In this document: positions 1-9,539 of the stretch, in pieces
Position numbering within the stretch: the stretch's first letter is position 1
Layout: each line of letters begins with the position of its first letter
Assembly: GCA_003164785.1 (NCBI GenBank)
Contig: PLUE01000017.1
Coordinates: 83,554-147,553, forward strand
DNA length: 64,000 nucleotides
Reading direction: 5' to 3'
DNA from: Gammaproteobacteria bacterium
Lineage (GTDB): Bacteria; Pseudomonadota; Gammaproteobacteria; Steroidobacterales; Steroidobacteraceae
The notes under the pieces: generated by a model
The model's database searches: none
Told to the model about the DNA's origin: nothing
Seen by the model: only the letters and a program-made list of their open reading frames with translations
Program-made: the position numbers and the translations under genes

Positions 1-4
1 CGAT

Positions 5-2071
5 TCATGATGTGAGTTCCTCGAAGACGGGTTGCATGGACAATAATCGTTCGCGCGGCAAATGGCAGGCGATGCGGTGGTTGGAGGAAAATTCCCTCAC
101 GGGGGGAGGCTCCACATCGCACGTTCCCGCGATCCGATAGGAACAGCGGGTCGAGAACCGACAGCCCGGCGGTGGATTTGATGACGATGGGATCTCGCCG
201 GTCAGCAATACCCGGCGTTTGACGTAGCGCGCGTCAGCCAGAGGAATTGCCGCCAACAAGGCCTCGGTATACGGATGGTACGGAGGCGCGAACACCTCCT
301 GGGTCCGGCCCTGCTCCATTACCTGGCCCATGTACATCACGACCACGCGATCAGCCAGGTAACGAACCACCGACAGATCATGGCTGATGAAGAGAAGAGT
401 CGTCCCCTCCTGCCGCTGGATATCGAGCAACAGTTCCGTGACCGCGGCCTGCACGGAGACATCGAGCGCGGAAACGGGCTCGTCGGCCACCACGACCGCC
501 GGATTGCCGGCGAAGGCTCGCGCCACGCCCACGCGTTGTTTCTGACCGCCCGACAATTGCCGGGGCCTGCGTTCCGCGAAATCACGCGGTAGCTTGACCA
601 GATCGAGCAGGCCGAGAACCCGCTCCCGAACCCGCGCCTCGTCGCGCTCCACCCCGAACTTGACGATGACGCGCCCGATCTGCGCCCCCACGGTGCGGCT
701 CGGGTTCAGGGTATCGAACGGATTCTGGAATATCATCTGCAGCGAGCGGATGGTCTGCCGGCTTCGACGCGTCACGGGCAGTTGAGAGACTTCCACATCG
801 GCCAGTTCGATCGAGCCGGAGGTTGCCTCGGTCAGCCCCATCAATATTTTAGCGAACGTCGACTTGCCGCAACCGGATTCACCGACGATGGCCACCGTCT
901 CACCGCGTCGGGCGTCGAAGCTCAGTCCGTCGTTCGCCATCGCGTGGTCGTAACGCTTGGTGAGTTCGCGCACCTTCAGCACCACCTCGCCCAATACGGC
1001 GGCAGGCCGGCTCGCTCCACCGTCTCGCGGCGCATCCCAGTCGATCTCCTCGACCCGCGCACAGCGCGACGCATGTTCGCCGGAGCCACCGCCGGCCCCG
1101 GGGGCCACGCCTGCGCCAGCGCCGGCCGCCGCAGCGACTTCACGCATCGGAATCGGTGTCGCATCGCATCGTCCCGCGACGAAGTGATGGCAGCGCGGAC
1201 CGAACACGCATCCCCGCGGCCGCGCGTTGGGCGCGGGAAGCTGCCCCGGAATTGCCGTCAATGGCCGAGTGTTCTTGTCGGCGCCGAGCGCGGGGATGGC
1301 GGCGAACAGTCCCTGCGTATAGGGATGCCGCATGGATTGCGACACGGTGTCGACCGGACCCACTTCCATGGCCTGACCGGAATACATCACGGTGATGCGG
1401 TCGCAGGTCTCCCTCATCAGCCCGAGGTTGTGCGAAATATAAAGCATCGACGTCCCGAACTCCGCCGAAATATCGCGGATGAGATCCACGACCCCCGCCT
1501 CCACCGTAACGTCGAGGGCCGTGGTCGGCTCGTCCAACAGCAGCAGCCGCGGATTCGACAGCAGCGCCATCGCAATGACCACGCGCTGCTGCTGGCCGCC
1601 CGAGATCTGATGCGGATAGGCCTGCATGATGCGATCGCGATCGGCCAACCCCACCCGGTCGAGCATGGAGCGCGCCCGCGCCCGCGCCTCCTGCCGTGGC
1701 ATGTCGTCGTGATACATGGGTACTTCGATGAGCTGCTCGCCGATGTTCATCGATGGATTGAGCGACGCCATCGGCTCTTGATAGATCATGGCGATGGACG
1801 CCCCGCGAATCCGGCGCAGTTCCGCCGCACCCATGGCGAGCAGGTCGCGGCCCTCGAATAGAATCTCGCCCGAGACGACCCGTCCCGCCCGGCCCAGATA
1901 GCGCATGATGGCGAGCGCAATCGTGGATTTACCGCAGCCCGACTCGCCGACGAGCCCGTGAGACTCGCCGGGCATCAGCGACAGATTGAAATCCACGACC
2001 GCCGGCACATCGCCCGACCGACCGGAGTAGGCGACCGACACATGACGACACTCGAGGATGGGTGTGGCCAT
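5..2071 (-). CDS. Fused dipeptide/oligopeptide ABC transporter ATP-binding protein (DppD-DppF type)
   Basis: Cytoplasmic double ATPase that powers the importer formed with the next three genes. About 688 residues hold two complete ABC domains. Domain 1 has Walker A GESGCGKST near 42-50, signature ISGGQQQR near 156 and Walker B LLLLDEP near 176. Domain 2 has Walker A near 397-405, LSGGQKQR near 506 and VVVADEP near 526. Each is followed by the cysteine-containing oligopeptide-transporter C-terminal motif (GCVFGPRC; GCRFSTRC). DppD and DppF are usually separate, so this is a natural fusion. The open frame runs upstream to 3286, but ATG 2071 overlaps the permease stop by one base and begins the ABC fold, so I start there. 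The substrate cannot be read from the sequence. Confidence 0.93.
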   Translation of the reverse strand: MATPILECRHVSVAYSGRSGDVPAVVDFNLSLMPGESHGLVGESGCGKSTIALAIMRYLGRAGRVVSGEILFEGRDLLAMGAAELRRIRGASIAMIYQEPMASLNPSMNIGEQLIEVPMYHDDMPRQEARARARSMLDRVGLADRDRIMQAYPHQISGGQQQRVVIAMALLSNPRLLLLDEPTTALDVTVEAGVVDLIRDISAEFGTSMLYISHNLGLMRETCDRITVMYSGQAMEVGPVDTVSQSMRHPYTQGLFAAIPALGADKNTRPLTAIPGQLPAPNARPRGCVFGPRCHHFVAGRCDATPIPMREVAAAAGAGAGVAPGAGGGSGEHASRCARVEEIDWDAPRDGGASRPAAVLGEVVLKVRELTKRYDHAMANDGLSFDARRGETVAIVGESGCGKSTFAKILMGLTEATSGSIELADVEVSQLPVTRRSRQTIRSLQMIFQNPFDTLNPSRTVGAQIGRVIVKFGVERDEARVRERVLGLLDLVKLPRDFAERRPRQLSGGQKQRVGVARAFAGNPAVVVADEPVSALDVSVQAAVTELLLDIQRQEGTTLLFISHDLSVVRYLADRVVVMYMGQVMEQGRTQEVFAPPYHPYTEALLAAIPLADARYVKRRVLLTGEIPSSSNPPPGCRFSTRCSYRIAGTCDVEPPPVREFSSNHRIACHLPRERLLSMQPVFEELTS

Positions 2072-3063
2072 CAGTCGCGCTGCCCCATGTCTCGAAGCCC
2101 ATCCGCGATCAAGTTGAATCCCAACGTCAAGCTCGACAAGGCGAGCGTGGGCACGATCAGCATGTACGAGTATTTCCAGAGCAACGCCGTCGTCGCCGCC
2201 TCCTTGATCATCAGGCCCCAATCGGGATCCGGCGGCCGCAGACCAAGGCCCAGGAATGTCAGGGTGGTGATGGCCACGGTCGTATATCCCAACCGCAGAC
2301 AGGCGTCCACGATCAGCGGGCCGCGCACGTTGGGCAACAACTCCACCATCATGATCCACAGAGGATGCTCTCCACGGGTCTGTGCCGCCTGGATATAATC
2401 CCGCGATTTGGCGTCCAGGACCACGCCTCGCACGATGCGCATGATGACGGGCGCCGAGGAGCAGGTCACCGCGATGATGATGTTGAAGCCGCTCTGGCCC
2501 AGCACGTTCAGGATCAGGATGAACAACACCATCACCGGGAATGACAGCAGGACATTGCTCGCGAACGACACCACCTCGTCCCACCACCCGCCGAGATAAC
2601 CACCGATCAAACCGCAGCCCACCCCCACCGCATACGCCACCGACGTCGCGGTCACGCCCCACACCAGCACGCGCTGGCAGCCCCACAGGGTACGCGACAA
2701 CACGTCGCGGCCGCGGATATCGGTACCCAGCAGGAAATGGAACCCATGCCGGATGCCACCCGGCGGCACCAGCGGAAACAGCGGCTTGTTGGGATCCGGC
2801 AGTGGCAGATAGGGCGCCGACACCGCGATCAAAAGCCAAAAACACACCACTGTCATTCCGATACACGCCACCCAGGACTCGTGCCACCGCCGTACCGCCA
2901 TGCCGTATAGCAGCAGCACCGATGGGATCGCGGGCAGCAGCACGTAGGGCGCAAACGCGCCCAGCTGCGAATGAAACATCACATGGGCGAACAGCGGCGC
3001 CCAGATCAGCAACAGCAACGGGATCCAAAGGCGGCCGCGGCCCCGTTGAGCGATATCTGGCAT
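2071..3063 (-). CDS. ABC transporter permease, DppC/OppC family
   Basis: Inner-membrane permease subunit of the peptide-type importer, 330 residues. It has the DppC layout: an N-terminal membrane segment, a periplasmic loop with LGTDIRGRDVLSR, typical of this family, then the permease domain with the EAA-type cytoplasmic loop (YIQAAQTRGEHP region) that docks on the ATPase. It sits six bases after dppB and its stop overlaps the ATPase start, so the genes are translationally coupled. The N-terminal 70 residues carry more hydrophobic segments than a minimal DppC. Confidence 0.92.
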   Translation of the reverse strand: MPDIAQRGRGRLWIPLLLLIWAPLFAHVMFHSQLGAFAPYVLLPAIPSVLLLYGMAVRRWHESWVACIGMTVVCFWLLIAVSAPYLPLPDPNKPLFPLVPPGGIRHGFHFLLGTDIRGRDVLSRTLWGCQRVLVWGVTATSVAYAVGVGCGLIGGYLGGWWDEVVSFASNVLLSFPVMVLFILILNVLGQSGFNIIIAVTCSSAPVIMRIVRGVVLDAKSRDYIQAAQTRGEHPLWIMMVELLPNVRGPLIVDACLRLGYTTVAITTLTFLGLGLRPPDPDWGLMIKEAATTALLWKYSYMLIVPTLALSSLTLGFNLIADGLRDMGQRD

Positions 3064-3069
3064 CGCGCC

Positions 3070-4020
3070 CTACGCGAAGCGAACGCGAGGGTTGAGCAAT
3101 ACGGTGGCCGCGTCGGACAACAACTGCGACAACACCGCAACGGCCACCGCCACCAATGTGGCCGCCTGGATGACCTGGATGTCGCCGAAAGTCGCGGCAT
3201 CGAACAACATGCGGCCGAACCCCGCGTATTGAAAAAACACCTCCACCACCACGACCTGCGAGAGCAGCCCGTTCAGCTCCAGACACAACAGCGTGACCGG
3301 CACGACCAACGCGTTCTTCAGGGCATGATTCAAGATCACACGACGACGCGGCAGGCCCTTCAATACCGCCGTGCGAATGAACTGCGACCCCATCACGTCG
3401 GACATCGCCGCCCGGGTCATTCGCACGATGTACCCGACGTCGTACAGCAACAGCGTCGTCAACGGGAGCACCAGCGCACTGAACGACCAGCCGTCAGTCA
3501 TGGCGGACTTGGACGGAACCCATCTCAAACCCAACGCGAAAATGACGGTCAACAGCACTGCGGTCGCGATCTGCGGAATCGAGGTCGTGAAGACCGCGAC
3601 GAAGGAGATGAGTCGATCGGGCAACGAGCCCTCGTTCATGCCCGCAAGCACGCCGAGAGTCAGCGAGAGCGGGATCAGAAACAGAAACACGAAAAACGCC
3701 AGGATGCCGGTATTGGCCAGGCTTTCCTTCAGCAGGGTCGATACCGCGACGTCCTTCTCCATCGAATCCCCCAGATCGCCATGGCAGACGGCCGCCAGCC
3801 ACCGACCATAGCGCACGACAAACGGCTGGTTCAGCCCCTTCTTGTCGAGCCACTCTTGATAGTCGCTGTCGGAAAACGTGGCGACCCCCAGACCGCCGAG
3901 TTCCGCGACGGCCACCTTCCGGCGGAATTGATCGCTGTCGAAAATCGCGAATAACAACAGCGACACGGTGAGCATGATCAGCAACATCTGCGCGAGCCGG
4001 CGCAGCACCACCTTCGCCAT
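3070..4020 (-). CDS. ABC transporter permease, DppB/OppB family
   Basis: Inner-membrane permease subunit, about 316 residues, partner of the DppC-like gene. It starts MAKVVLRRLAQMLL, the usual basic stretch plus first membrane helix of DppB, followed by a periplasmic loop (GRWLAAVCHGDLGDS, typical of the family) and the five-helix permease core with the EAA loop near FIRTAVLKGLPRRR. The open frame extends upstream, but ATG 4020 lies 14 bases after the binding-protein stop and matches the family start. The first periplasmic loop is longer than usual (DSDQFRRKVAVAELGG region). Confidence 0.92.
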   Translation of the reverse strand: MAKVVLRRLAQMLLIMLTVSLLLFAIFDSDQFRRKVAVAELGGLGVATFSDSDYQEWLDKKGLNQPFVVRYGRWLAAVCHGDLGDSMEKDVAVSTLLKESLANTGILAFFVFLFLIPLSLTLGVLAGMNEGSLPDRLISFVAVFTTSIPQIATAVLLTVIFALGLRWVPSKSAMTDGWSFSALVLPLTTLLLYDVGYIVRMTRAAMSDVMGSQFIRTAVLKGLPRRRVILNHALKNALVVPVTLLCLELNGLLSQVVVVEVFFQYAGFGRMLFDAATFGDIQVIQAATLVAVAVAVLSQLLSDAATVLLNPRVRFA

Positions 4021-4034
4021 CCGCGGCCCCAGGC

Positions 4035-5708
4035 TCACGCCAGCCAAACCTTGGTCAGCTGCATTTGCCGGGCGGGATGCGGCCGATAACCCTGCACCTT
4101 GGACGACGCCAGAATGAAAATCGGCCGCCACAGCGGCTGCACCGCCACCGCGGCGTCCCGCAGGATATGCTCCACCTTCATCATCTTCTCGCGCCGCGCG
4201 ACCACATCGATGGTCGATTCGGCATCCGACAGCGCCGCATCGAACGCGGCGTCCGCGAAATGACTGTCGTTCCACGACGCGCCGCTCCGATACGCCTGCG
4301 CCAGCGCCATGGTGCCGAGCGGCCGATGGCCCCACGACGTCGCACCGAAGGGCACCTTGTTCCAAACCTCCCAGAACTTGCTGGCCGACACCACGTCCAC
4401 CGCAATTCTGATTCCCGCCTCCTTGACCTGATCGCGCAGCGCTTCACACACCGCCTGCTGCCACGGGCCGTCATTGTTGCCGACCACGATGGTCACGTCG
4501 AGACCATTCTCGTAACCGGCCTCGCGCAGCAACTGCCTGGCGCCCGCCACATCCCGCGCCGGCACCGGCAGCGCGGCATACTCCGGATGAATCGGCGCCA
4601 CGTGAAAGTTGTGGCCAACCGATCCATGCTCGCCGAACACCAGGTTTTTGATGGCCGCATTGTCCGCCGCCTTGACCATCGCGCGCCGCACGCGAATGTC
4701 ATCGAAGGGCTTCGCATCGACCTGCATGCGGCAGCACAGGGTCTGCGCCGACTGAACCGACGAGATCTGAGCACCCGGAATCGATTGCGCCAGCTCCAGC
4801 TGATCGATCGTCAGTTCGTAAACGGCGTCGACGCTGCCCGAGGCGAGCGCGATGGTCTGGTTCTCCTGCTCGTAGTGGTAGAAATGAATCTCGTCGAGAT
4901 ACACGTCCCCGCCCCAATAGCGGAACGGCTTTCCATCCGTCGTCTGCGTGACGCGTTTGAGGATGCAGCGCTCCGCCACGCGCAATTCGGTGACGGTGTA
5001 CGGTCCGGTGCCGATCGGATTGCGCGACAGCGGCGGTTTGAACGATGGGTGCACGACCAAAGTGCAATACTCGCCGCAATCCTCCGCCACCGACAGTACC
5101 GGCTGCGCGAGGTTCAGCCGGACCGTGCGTGCATCCAGCACCTCGACGCCGTTGGGCAGAGGCCGTCGCACGGCGCTGCCCTTGGGATCCTTATCGCCGC
5201 TGTATTCGGTGAGCGCCGCAAACGTCGAGAGCCCGAGATTCGACGATCCCAATGATGGATCGGCCCACCGACGGATGTTCCAAGCCACGTGCTCGGCCGT
5301 CAATTCCTCGCCGTTGTGCCACATGACGCCGCCGCGCACGCGCAAGATCCAGGTCTTGAGATCGGCCGACGGCTGCCACGACTCGAGGAGCATGGGCCGC
5401 ACCACGTTGTCGGGCCCCACCATCGTCAGGTACTCCAACATGGGACGCGTCTGGTTCGACATCTCGTTCCAGTTGTAGGTCGCCGGATCGTACATCCTGC
5501 CCACCATCTGCCCCACGCGCAGCGTTCCCCCCCGCTTCGCCCTGGGATCCACGGCCGGAAACGGCAGCGTCTCGCCGGACATCGTCGGTGCTGCCAACCC
5601 CGCCATCGCGTAGGCGCTGCCGGCCGCCACCCCCAACATCGCTGCGTAGCGGATGAATTCGCGACGACCGATCGCGCCATCGCGAAATTGAGCGCGCAGC
5701 GCCGTCAC
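4035..5708 (-). CDS. ABC transporter substrate-binding protein, SBP family 5 (peptide/nickel type), Tat signal
   Basis: Periplasmic binding protein that delivers substrate to the downstream permeases. About 557 residues from a GTG start at 5708; the frame is open upstream, but this start places a twin-arginine signal (GRREFIRYAAMLG) at residues 15-27. The mature part has the family-5 pattern: KRGGTLRVGQ, the LYxxL-like N-terminal lobe, and WHNGEELTAEHVAWNIRRW. A Tat signal suggests export in folded form, which is not rare in this family. The gene follows ridA by 23 bases. Such proteins bind peptides, opines, heme or nickel; the neighbouring amine oxidase and hydantoinase favour an amino-acid-derived ligand (inference). 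Confidence 0.92.
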   Translation of the reverse strand: MTALRAQFRDGAIGRREFIRYAAMLGVAAGSAYAMAGLAAPTMSGETLPFPAVDPRAKRGGTLRVGQMVGRMYDPATYNWNEMSNQTRPMLEYLTMVGPDNVVRPMLLESWQPSADLKTWILRVRGGVMWHNGEELTAEHVAWNIRRWADPSLGSSNLGLSTFAALTEYSGDKDPKGSAVRRPLPNGVEVLDARTVRLNLAQPVLSVAEDCGEYCTLVVHPSFKPPLSRNPIGTGPYTVTELRVAERCILKRVTQTTDGKPFRYWGGDVYLDEIHFYHYEQENQTIALASGSVDAVYELTIDQLELAQSIPGAQISSVQSAQTLCCRMQVDAKPFDDIRVRRAMVKAADNAAIKNLVFGEHGSVGHNFHVAPIHPEYAALPVPARDVAGARQLLREAGYENGLDVTIVVGNNDGPWQQAVCEALRDQVKEAGIRIAVDVVSASKFWEVWNKVPFGATSWGHRPLGTMALAQAYRSGASWNDSHFADAAFDAALSDAESTIDVVARREKMMKVEHILRDAAVAVQPLWRPIFILASSKVQGYRPHPARQMQLTKVWLA

Positions 5709-5731
5709 CGCGACATGGTCAGGCGCGCGGT

Positions 5732-6079
5732 TCAGAGAGCCGCCGTCACCATGATTTCGACGCGATACTGATCGCCTGCGAGCCGCGCTTCCACGGTGGC
5801 GCGTACCGGCATGGCCGACCGGTCGATCCACCCATCCCAGACGTCATTCATCAGATCGAAATCGGCGATGTCGCGCAGCCAGATCAACGCCGTCAACAGC
5901 TTGCTCTTGTCGGACTTGGCAAGGCCAAGATAGTGATCGATCTTCGCCAACGTATCGCGGGTCTGCGCGACGACGTCTCCGGACGTGTCGTCGGCGGTCA
6001 TCCCGGCCAGATAGACCGTGCCATTGTGCGTGAGCACGCGGCAAAATCGAGCTCCATTGTCCAAGCGTTCGATGGTCAT
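5732..6079 (-). CDS. RidA/YjgF family enamine/imine deaminase
   Basis: 115-residue RidA-family protein. Members hydrolyse reactive 2-imino or enamine intermediates released by amino-acid oxidases and PLP enzymes. The protein shows the family features: an N-terminal strand region, YLAGMTADD, the helix TRDTLAKIDHYLGLAKSDKSKLLTA in part, and VRATVEARLAG near 93-103, which holds the conserved arginine expected to bind the substrate carboxylate. Its start overlaps the stop of the FAD oxidoreductase by four bases (ATGA), so the oxidase product may be its direct substrate. That link is inference from gene order. Confidence 0.93.
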   Translation of the reverse strand: MTIERLDNGARFCRVLTHNGTVYLAGMTADDTSGDVVAQTRDTLAKIDHYLGLAKSDKSKLLTALIWLRDIADFDLMNDVWDGWIDRSAMPVRATVEARLAGDQYRVEIMVTAAL

Positions 6080-7221
6080 GAAGTCAGCTCCAGTGGAATG
6101 GCATCGCGAAAGCGCCCGGGCGACAGTTCCGCGGCGGTGATGCCGAGCGCCAGCAGATCGTCGGGCAACGCCGCCTCGTGAATCAAGGAGAAGCAGGCGC
6201 GCGCGAGCGCGGGGGAGGTCTTGATGCCGTAGCCGCCCTGGCCCGCCAGCCAGAAGAACCCCGCCACGCCGCTGTCGAACCCGACGACGGGCGCCGCATC
6301 GGGCGCGAAGGTTCTAAGTCCGGCCCACGAGCGCGAGACCCGCCCGACCTGAATCGTCGTCGCCCGCTCCAGGCGTTCGACGCCGACGGCCACGTCGAGG
6401 TCCTCCGGGTAGGCATCCATCGGTTCGACCGGCGTGGCGTCGGCCGGCGACACGAACAGCTGCCCCGCATCCGGCTTGAAATAGAACTCGTCGGCCACGT
6501 CATTGACCATGGGCCACGCGCCGATGTCCTGCCCCGGCGGCGCCGGGACATGAAACGCGGTGCGCCGCTTCGGCACCAGTCCGAGAGGCCGGACGCCGGC
6601 CTGCACCGCGATCCGATCGGCCCACGCACCGGCCGCATTGACGATGATGCGCGCGAAGAAATTACCCGCGGTCGTCCCGACGCGCCAGGCGTCGCCGACG
6701 CGATCGATGGTCTCCACGCCGGCGTTCATGATGAGTTTGGCGCCCCGGCTCTTGGCGCCGCGGAGAAAGCCCTGGTGGATGCCGTGAACATCGAGGTCCA
6801 TGCAGTGCGGCTCGATGATCGCGCCCGCCAGATAATCCCTGCGCAGCACCGGCACCTGGGCGATGGCCGCCTCCACGTCGAGAGTGGTGATGCTGGGCAC
6901 CAGGGTTCGCGCAAGTTCGAGTTCCGCGCGCAGCAACTCGAGTTGGTCCGCGCGCGCGACGGTGATCATGCCGCGCGGCGAAAGCAGCGGAAAATCGCAA
7001 AAAGCCTCCGGAGGACTCTCCAGAAATGCCCGGCTCGCCAGCGCCAGGCGGCGGATGACCACGCCCCCGTAATTCTCGGTGAAGCTGGCGGCCGACCGAC
7101 CGGTCGAGTGATAACCGCATTGACTTTCGCGCTCGAGCAGGATCACGGATCCCGAGGCGGCCAATTCATAGGCCGCACTCGCACCGGCGATGCCGCCCCC
7201 AATAATTAAGATGTCCGCCAT
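6076..7221 (-). CDS. FAD-dependent oxidoreductase, DadA/glycine-D-amino-acid oxidase family
   Basis: 381-residue flavoenzyme of the DAO family, first gene of the leftward operon with ridA and the peptide-type ABC importer. The N-terminus carries the Rossmann FAD motif IIGGGIAGASAAYELA, followed by LLERE and the CGYHSTGRSAASF segment usual in this family. A C-terminal WAGLRTFAPD...GQGGYGIKTSPA stretch completes the FAD site. It probably oxidises an amine or amino acid to an imine, with RidA acting next. Substrate unknown. It is divergent from the hydantoinase gene across about 58 bases, so one short region probably holds both promoters. Confidence 0.92.
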   Translation of the reverse strand: MADILIIGGGIAGASAAYELAASGSVILLERESQCGYHSTGRSAASFTENYGGVVIRRLALASRAFLESPPEAFCDFPLLSPRGMITVARADQLELLRAELELARTLVPSITTLDVEAAIAQVPVLRRDYLAGAIIEPHCMDLDVHGIHQGFLRGAKSRGAKLIMNAGVETIDRVGDAWRVGTTAGNFFARIIVNAAGAWADRIAVQAGVRPLGLVPKRRTAFHVPAPPGQDIGAWPMVNDVADEFYFKPDAGQLFVSPADATPVEPMDAYPEDLDVAVGVERLERATTIQVGRVSRSWAGLRTFAPDAAPVVGFDSGVAGFFWLAGQGGYGIKTSPALARACFSLIHEAALPDDLLALGITAAELSPGRFRDAIPLELTS

Positions 7222-7279
7222 CCCCCGAAATCTACCACATTGACGCTGCCGGAACAGACATGGAAACTAGCCGGGCATC

Positions 7280-8734
7280 ATGCCGACCTCCTCCCCCGCC
7301 GACACCCCTTACGACCTCGCAATCACCGGAGGCAGCGTCGTGCTGCCCGACGGCACCGCGCCCCACGACATCGGCGTGCGCGACGGGCTCATCGTCCACA
7401 TCGGCGCCGGCCCGCTCGTGGCGCGGCGGAGTGTCGATGCCCGGGGGAAGCTGGTGCTGCCCGGCGGCGTCGACGCCCACTGCCATATGGACCAGCAACC
7501 ATGGGAAGGCAGAAGCACCGCCGATGATTTTCGCAGCGGCACACTCTCCGCGCTGTGCGGTGGCAACACGACCGTCCTGCCGTTTGCCATGCAGATGCGG
7601 GGTCAATCGTTGCGCGCCGTGGTCGATGACTATCACGAGCGCGCGAGCCGCAAGGCGCACATCGACTACGGATTCCATTTGATTGTCGGCGACCCCACCC
7701 ACGACGTCATCACCCAGGAACTGCCCGAACTGATCGAGAGCGGCTGCACCTCGATCAAGATCTTTCTCACCTACGAAGGCCTCAAACTCGACGACTATGA
7801 AATCCTGACCATGCTCGACTTCGCCCGGCACGAAGGCGTGCTGGTCATGGTTCACGCCGAGAATGAAGCCTGCATCCGCTGGCTGACGGACCGGTTGCTC
7901 GAGCGCCGCCAGACCGCGTTGCGCTATCACGTCACCGCCCACTCAGAAATCGGCGAACGCGAAGCCGCCTACCGGGCCATCAGCTTCGCGGAGTTGATCG
8001 ATACGCCCATCATGATCGTCCACGTGTCGTCCGGCAGCGTGGTCGACGAGATTCGCCGCGCACAGGCGCGCGGACTTCGCATATTCGGGGAGACCTGCCC
8101 GCAATATCTGTTCCTGGCCTCGGAAGACATCGATACGGTCGACATGAGCGGAGCCAAATGCGTCTGCACGCCGCCGCCGCGCGGGCGCGCCAATCAACCC
8201 GCCATGTGGCGCGGCCTGTTGGACGGCACGCTCGGCATCTTCTCCTCGGATCACTCGCCCTGGAATTACGCGGACAAGATCGCCGGCGGGCCGGATACCC
8301 CGTTCACCGACGTCCTCAACGGCATTCCCGGCATCGAGACGCGTCTGCCGCTGCTGTTCTCTGCGATGCAAACCAAGCCCGGACTGACGCTGAGCAAATT
8401 CGTCGACATCACCACCACCGCACCCGCAAAGCTCTACGGCCTGTACCCGCGCAAGGGCGTGATCGCCGTCGGCTCGGACGCCGACTTCGCGATCTGGGAT
8501 GCGGACAGAAACGTCACCATACGCAACGAAATGCTGCATCACGCCGTCGATCACACTCCCTATGAAGGCACACGGGTCCGAGGATGGCCGGTGATGACCA
8601 TCTCCCGCGGCGAAGTCATTTATCAGGATGGAGAGGTCACCTCGAACGCCGGGCGCGGCCTGTTCCTCCCCTGCGAGCGCCCATTCGCCCCGCGACGCTC
8701 GCCGGCCCCCGTGCTGGCCGAGCGACCGCGCTAG
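7280..8734 (+). CDS. Dihydropyrimidinase / D-hydantoinase
   Basis: 484-residue amidohydrolase that opens cyclic ureides (dihydropyrimidines, hydantoins) to N-carbamoyl amino acids in the cytoplasm. The binuclear metal site is complete: HCH at 67-69, the carboxylated lysine K160 in TSIKIFLTYEG, H192 in MVHAENE, H248 in IVHVSSG and D324 in SSDHSPWN. The length is normal for the family. It is divergent from the DAO-RidA-ABC operon, and other ureide enzymes (PuuE, AllA types) lie 2-4 kb away. No N-carbamoylase is visible in the window. Confidence 0.93.
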   Translation: MPTSSPADTPYDLAITGGSVVLPDGTAPHDIGVRDGLIVHIGAGPLVARRSVDARGKLVLPGGVDAHCHMDQQPWEGRSTADDFRSGTLSALCGGNTTVLPFAMQMRGQSLRAVVDDYHERASRKAHIDYGFHLIVGDPTHDVITQELPELIESGCTSIKIFLTYEGLKLDDYEILTMLDFARHEGVLVMVHAENEACIRWLTDRLLERRQTALRYHVTAHSEIGEREAAYRAISFAELIDTPIMIVHVSSGSVVDEIRRAQARGLRIFGETCPQYLFLASEDIDTVDMSGAKCVCTPPPRGRANQPAMWRGLLDGTLGIFSSDHSPWNYADKIAGGPDTPFTDVLNGIPGIETRLPLLFSAMQTKPGLTLSKFVDITTTAPAKLYGLYPRKGVIAVGSDADFAIWDADRNVTIRNEMLHHAVDHTPYEGTRVRGWPVMTISRGEVIYQDGEVTSNAGRGLFLPCERPFAPRRSPAPVLAERPR

Positions 8735-8808
8735 CGGCGAACGGGGCCTTCGCGTGCTGGCGTCTGCAGCGTCTCGGTCCAGAGCGCACGCGATGCCCGA
8801 CTTGCGAC

Positions 8809-9210
8809 CTACAGAGTCCAGTTCTCTAGTTTCAACCCATCCTCGACGTGGTCGAAGACTTTGTCCCGCGTTACCAGCACGGCGCCCGCAGCCACCGCCT
8901 GCGCCGCAATCATCATGTCCAAGGCGCTTAAAGCGACTCCCCGCTTCGAGCAGGAGGCCCGCAGCGCGCCATAGGTATTCGCGACCTCCGCCGTCCACGG
9001 CAATACCTCCACACGGATCAAAAATTCGTGGATCAGTGCGCTCAAAGCGGCCGGGTTGCCGCGTTTAGCGAGACCATAGATCAACTCACCTTGCGTGACC
9101 GCAGAAACTGTCACGCTGCGCATCGTCAAGCTCACCAGGCGCTCCCGCACCCGCGCCGGATCGCCCTTGATTGCATCGCTCGCAATGTTGGTGTCGAGCA
9201 GGTACGTCAA
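8809..9210 (-). CDS. vapC: VapC-type PIN-domain toxin (ribonuclease)
   Basis: 133-residue PIN-domain RNase, toxin of a type II pair. The acidic Mg-binding residues are present: D6 in LLDTN, E42 in QGELIYG, D98 in [11 protein letters not shown] and D116 in VTRDKVFD. The start is TTG at 9210, overlapping the antitoxin stop by four bases (TTGA), the usual translational coupling. VapC toxins cleave tRNA or rRNA; the target here is unknown. Confidence 0.93.
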   Translation of the reverse strand: MTYLLDTNIASDAIKGDPARVRERLVSLTMRSVTVSAVTQGELIYGLAKRGNPAALSALIHEFLIRVEVLPWTAEVANTYGALRASCSKRGVALSALDMMIAAQAVAAGAVLVTRDKVFDHVEDGLKLENWTL

Positions 9211-9449
9211 AATAAATCTCGCTCCGGCGCTGGCGCCTCTTGCCGATCGTCCATGAAGTCAGCCGGCACGTCGGTGCGTGCCGCCAAGGCCAAAAAGCCG
9301 TCCCAGCTCTCGGGTTTGCGCGACAGCACCACATCACCACTCACGGGATCGCGCCGGATAAACACCTCATCCCCCTCGAAACGATAGTCCCGCGGCAGAC
9401 GCACCGCTTGGCTGCGACCCGTGACAAACAACTTGGCTGTATCGGTCAT
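9207..9449 (-). CDS. vapB: VapB-type antitoxin (AbrB/SpoVT fold)
   Basis: 80-residue antitoxin. The N-terminal swapped-hairpin DNA-binding fold is recognisable from [19 protein letters not shown] and [14 protein letters not shown]. The C-terminal acidic tail ([15 protein letters not shown]) is where VapC is normally bound and inhibited. The gene precedes vapC with a four-base overlap. An AT-rich block with repeats lies directly upstream and is the likely autoregulatory operator. Confidence 0.92.
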   Translation of the reverse strand: MTDTAKLFVTGRSQAVRLPRDYRFEGDEVFIRRDPVSGDVVLSRKPESWDGFLALAARTDVPADFMDDRQEAPAPERDLF

Positions 9450-9480
9450 GACGGAATTCCCCGCTGCAAAGAAAGATAGC

Positions 9481-9530
9481 TATTAAAATATATACCATTC
9501 AATAGTAGGTATCAAGATATATACTATCAT
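9481..9530 (-). promoter_or_regulatory. AT-rich promoter/operator region of vapBC
   Basis: A sharply AT-rich block 30-80 bases upstream of vapB in an otherwise GC-rich region. It contains inverted arms ATAGTA (9502-9507) and TACTAT (9522-9527), and the octamer ATATATAC twice as direct repeats (9488-9495 and 9517-9524), 29 bases apart. Inverted or repeated elements like these are typical operators for VapB-VapC autoregulation; that function is inferred from position. Confidence 0.5.
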
Positions 9531-9539
9531 AAAGCTTAC

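Noticed and set aside
782..1861. Long plus-strand open frame
   Set aside because: Antisense shadow of the ABC ATPase gene; His/Arg-rich composition with no recognisable domain.
2072..3286. Upstream extension of the fused ATPase frame, giving a 1093-residue protein
   Set aside because: The extra 405 residues lie antiparallel in another frame of the two permease genes, are Arg/Gly-rich and have no fold; ATG 2071 is the real start.
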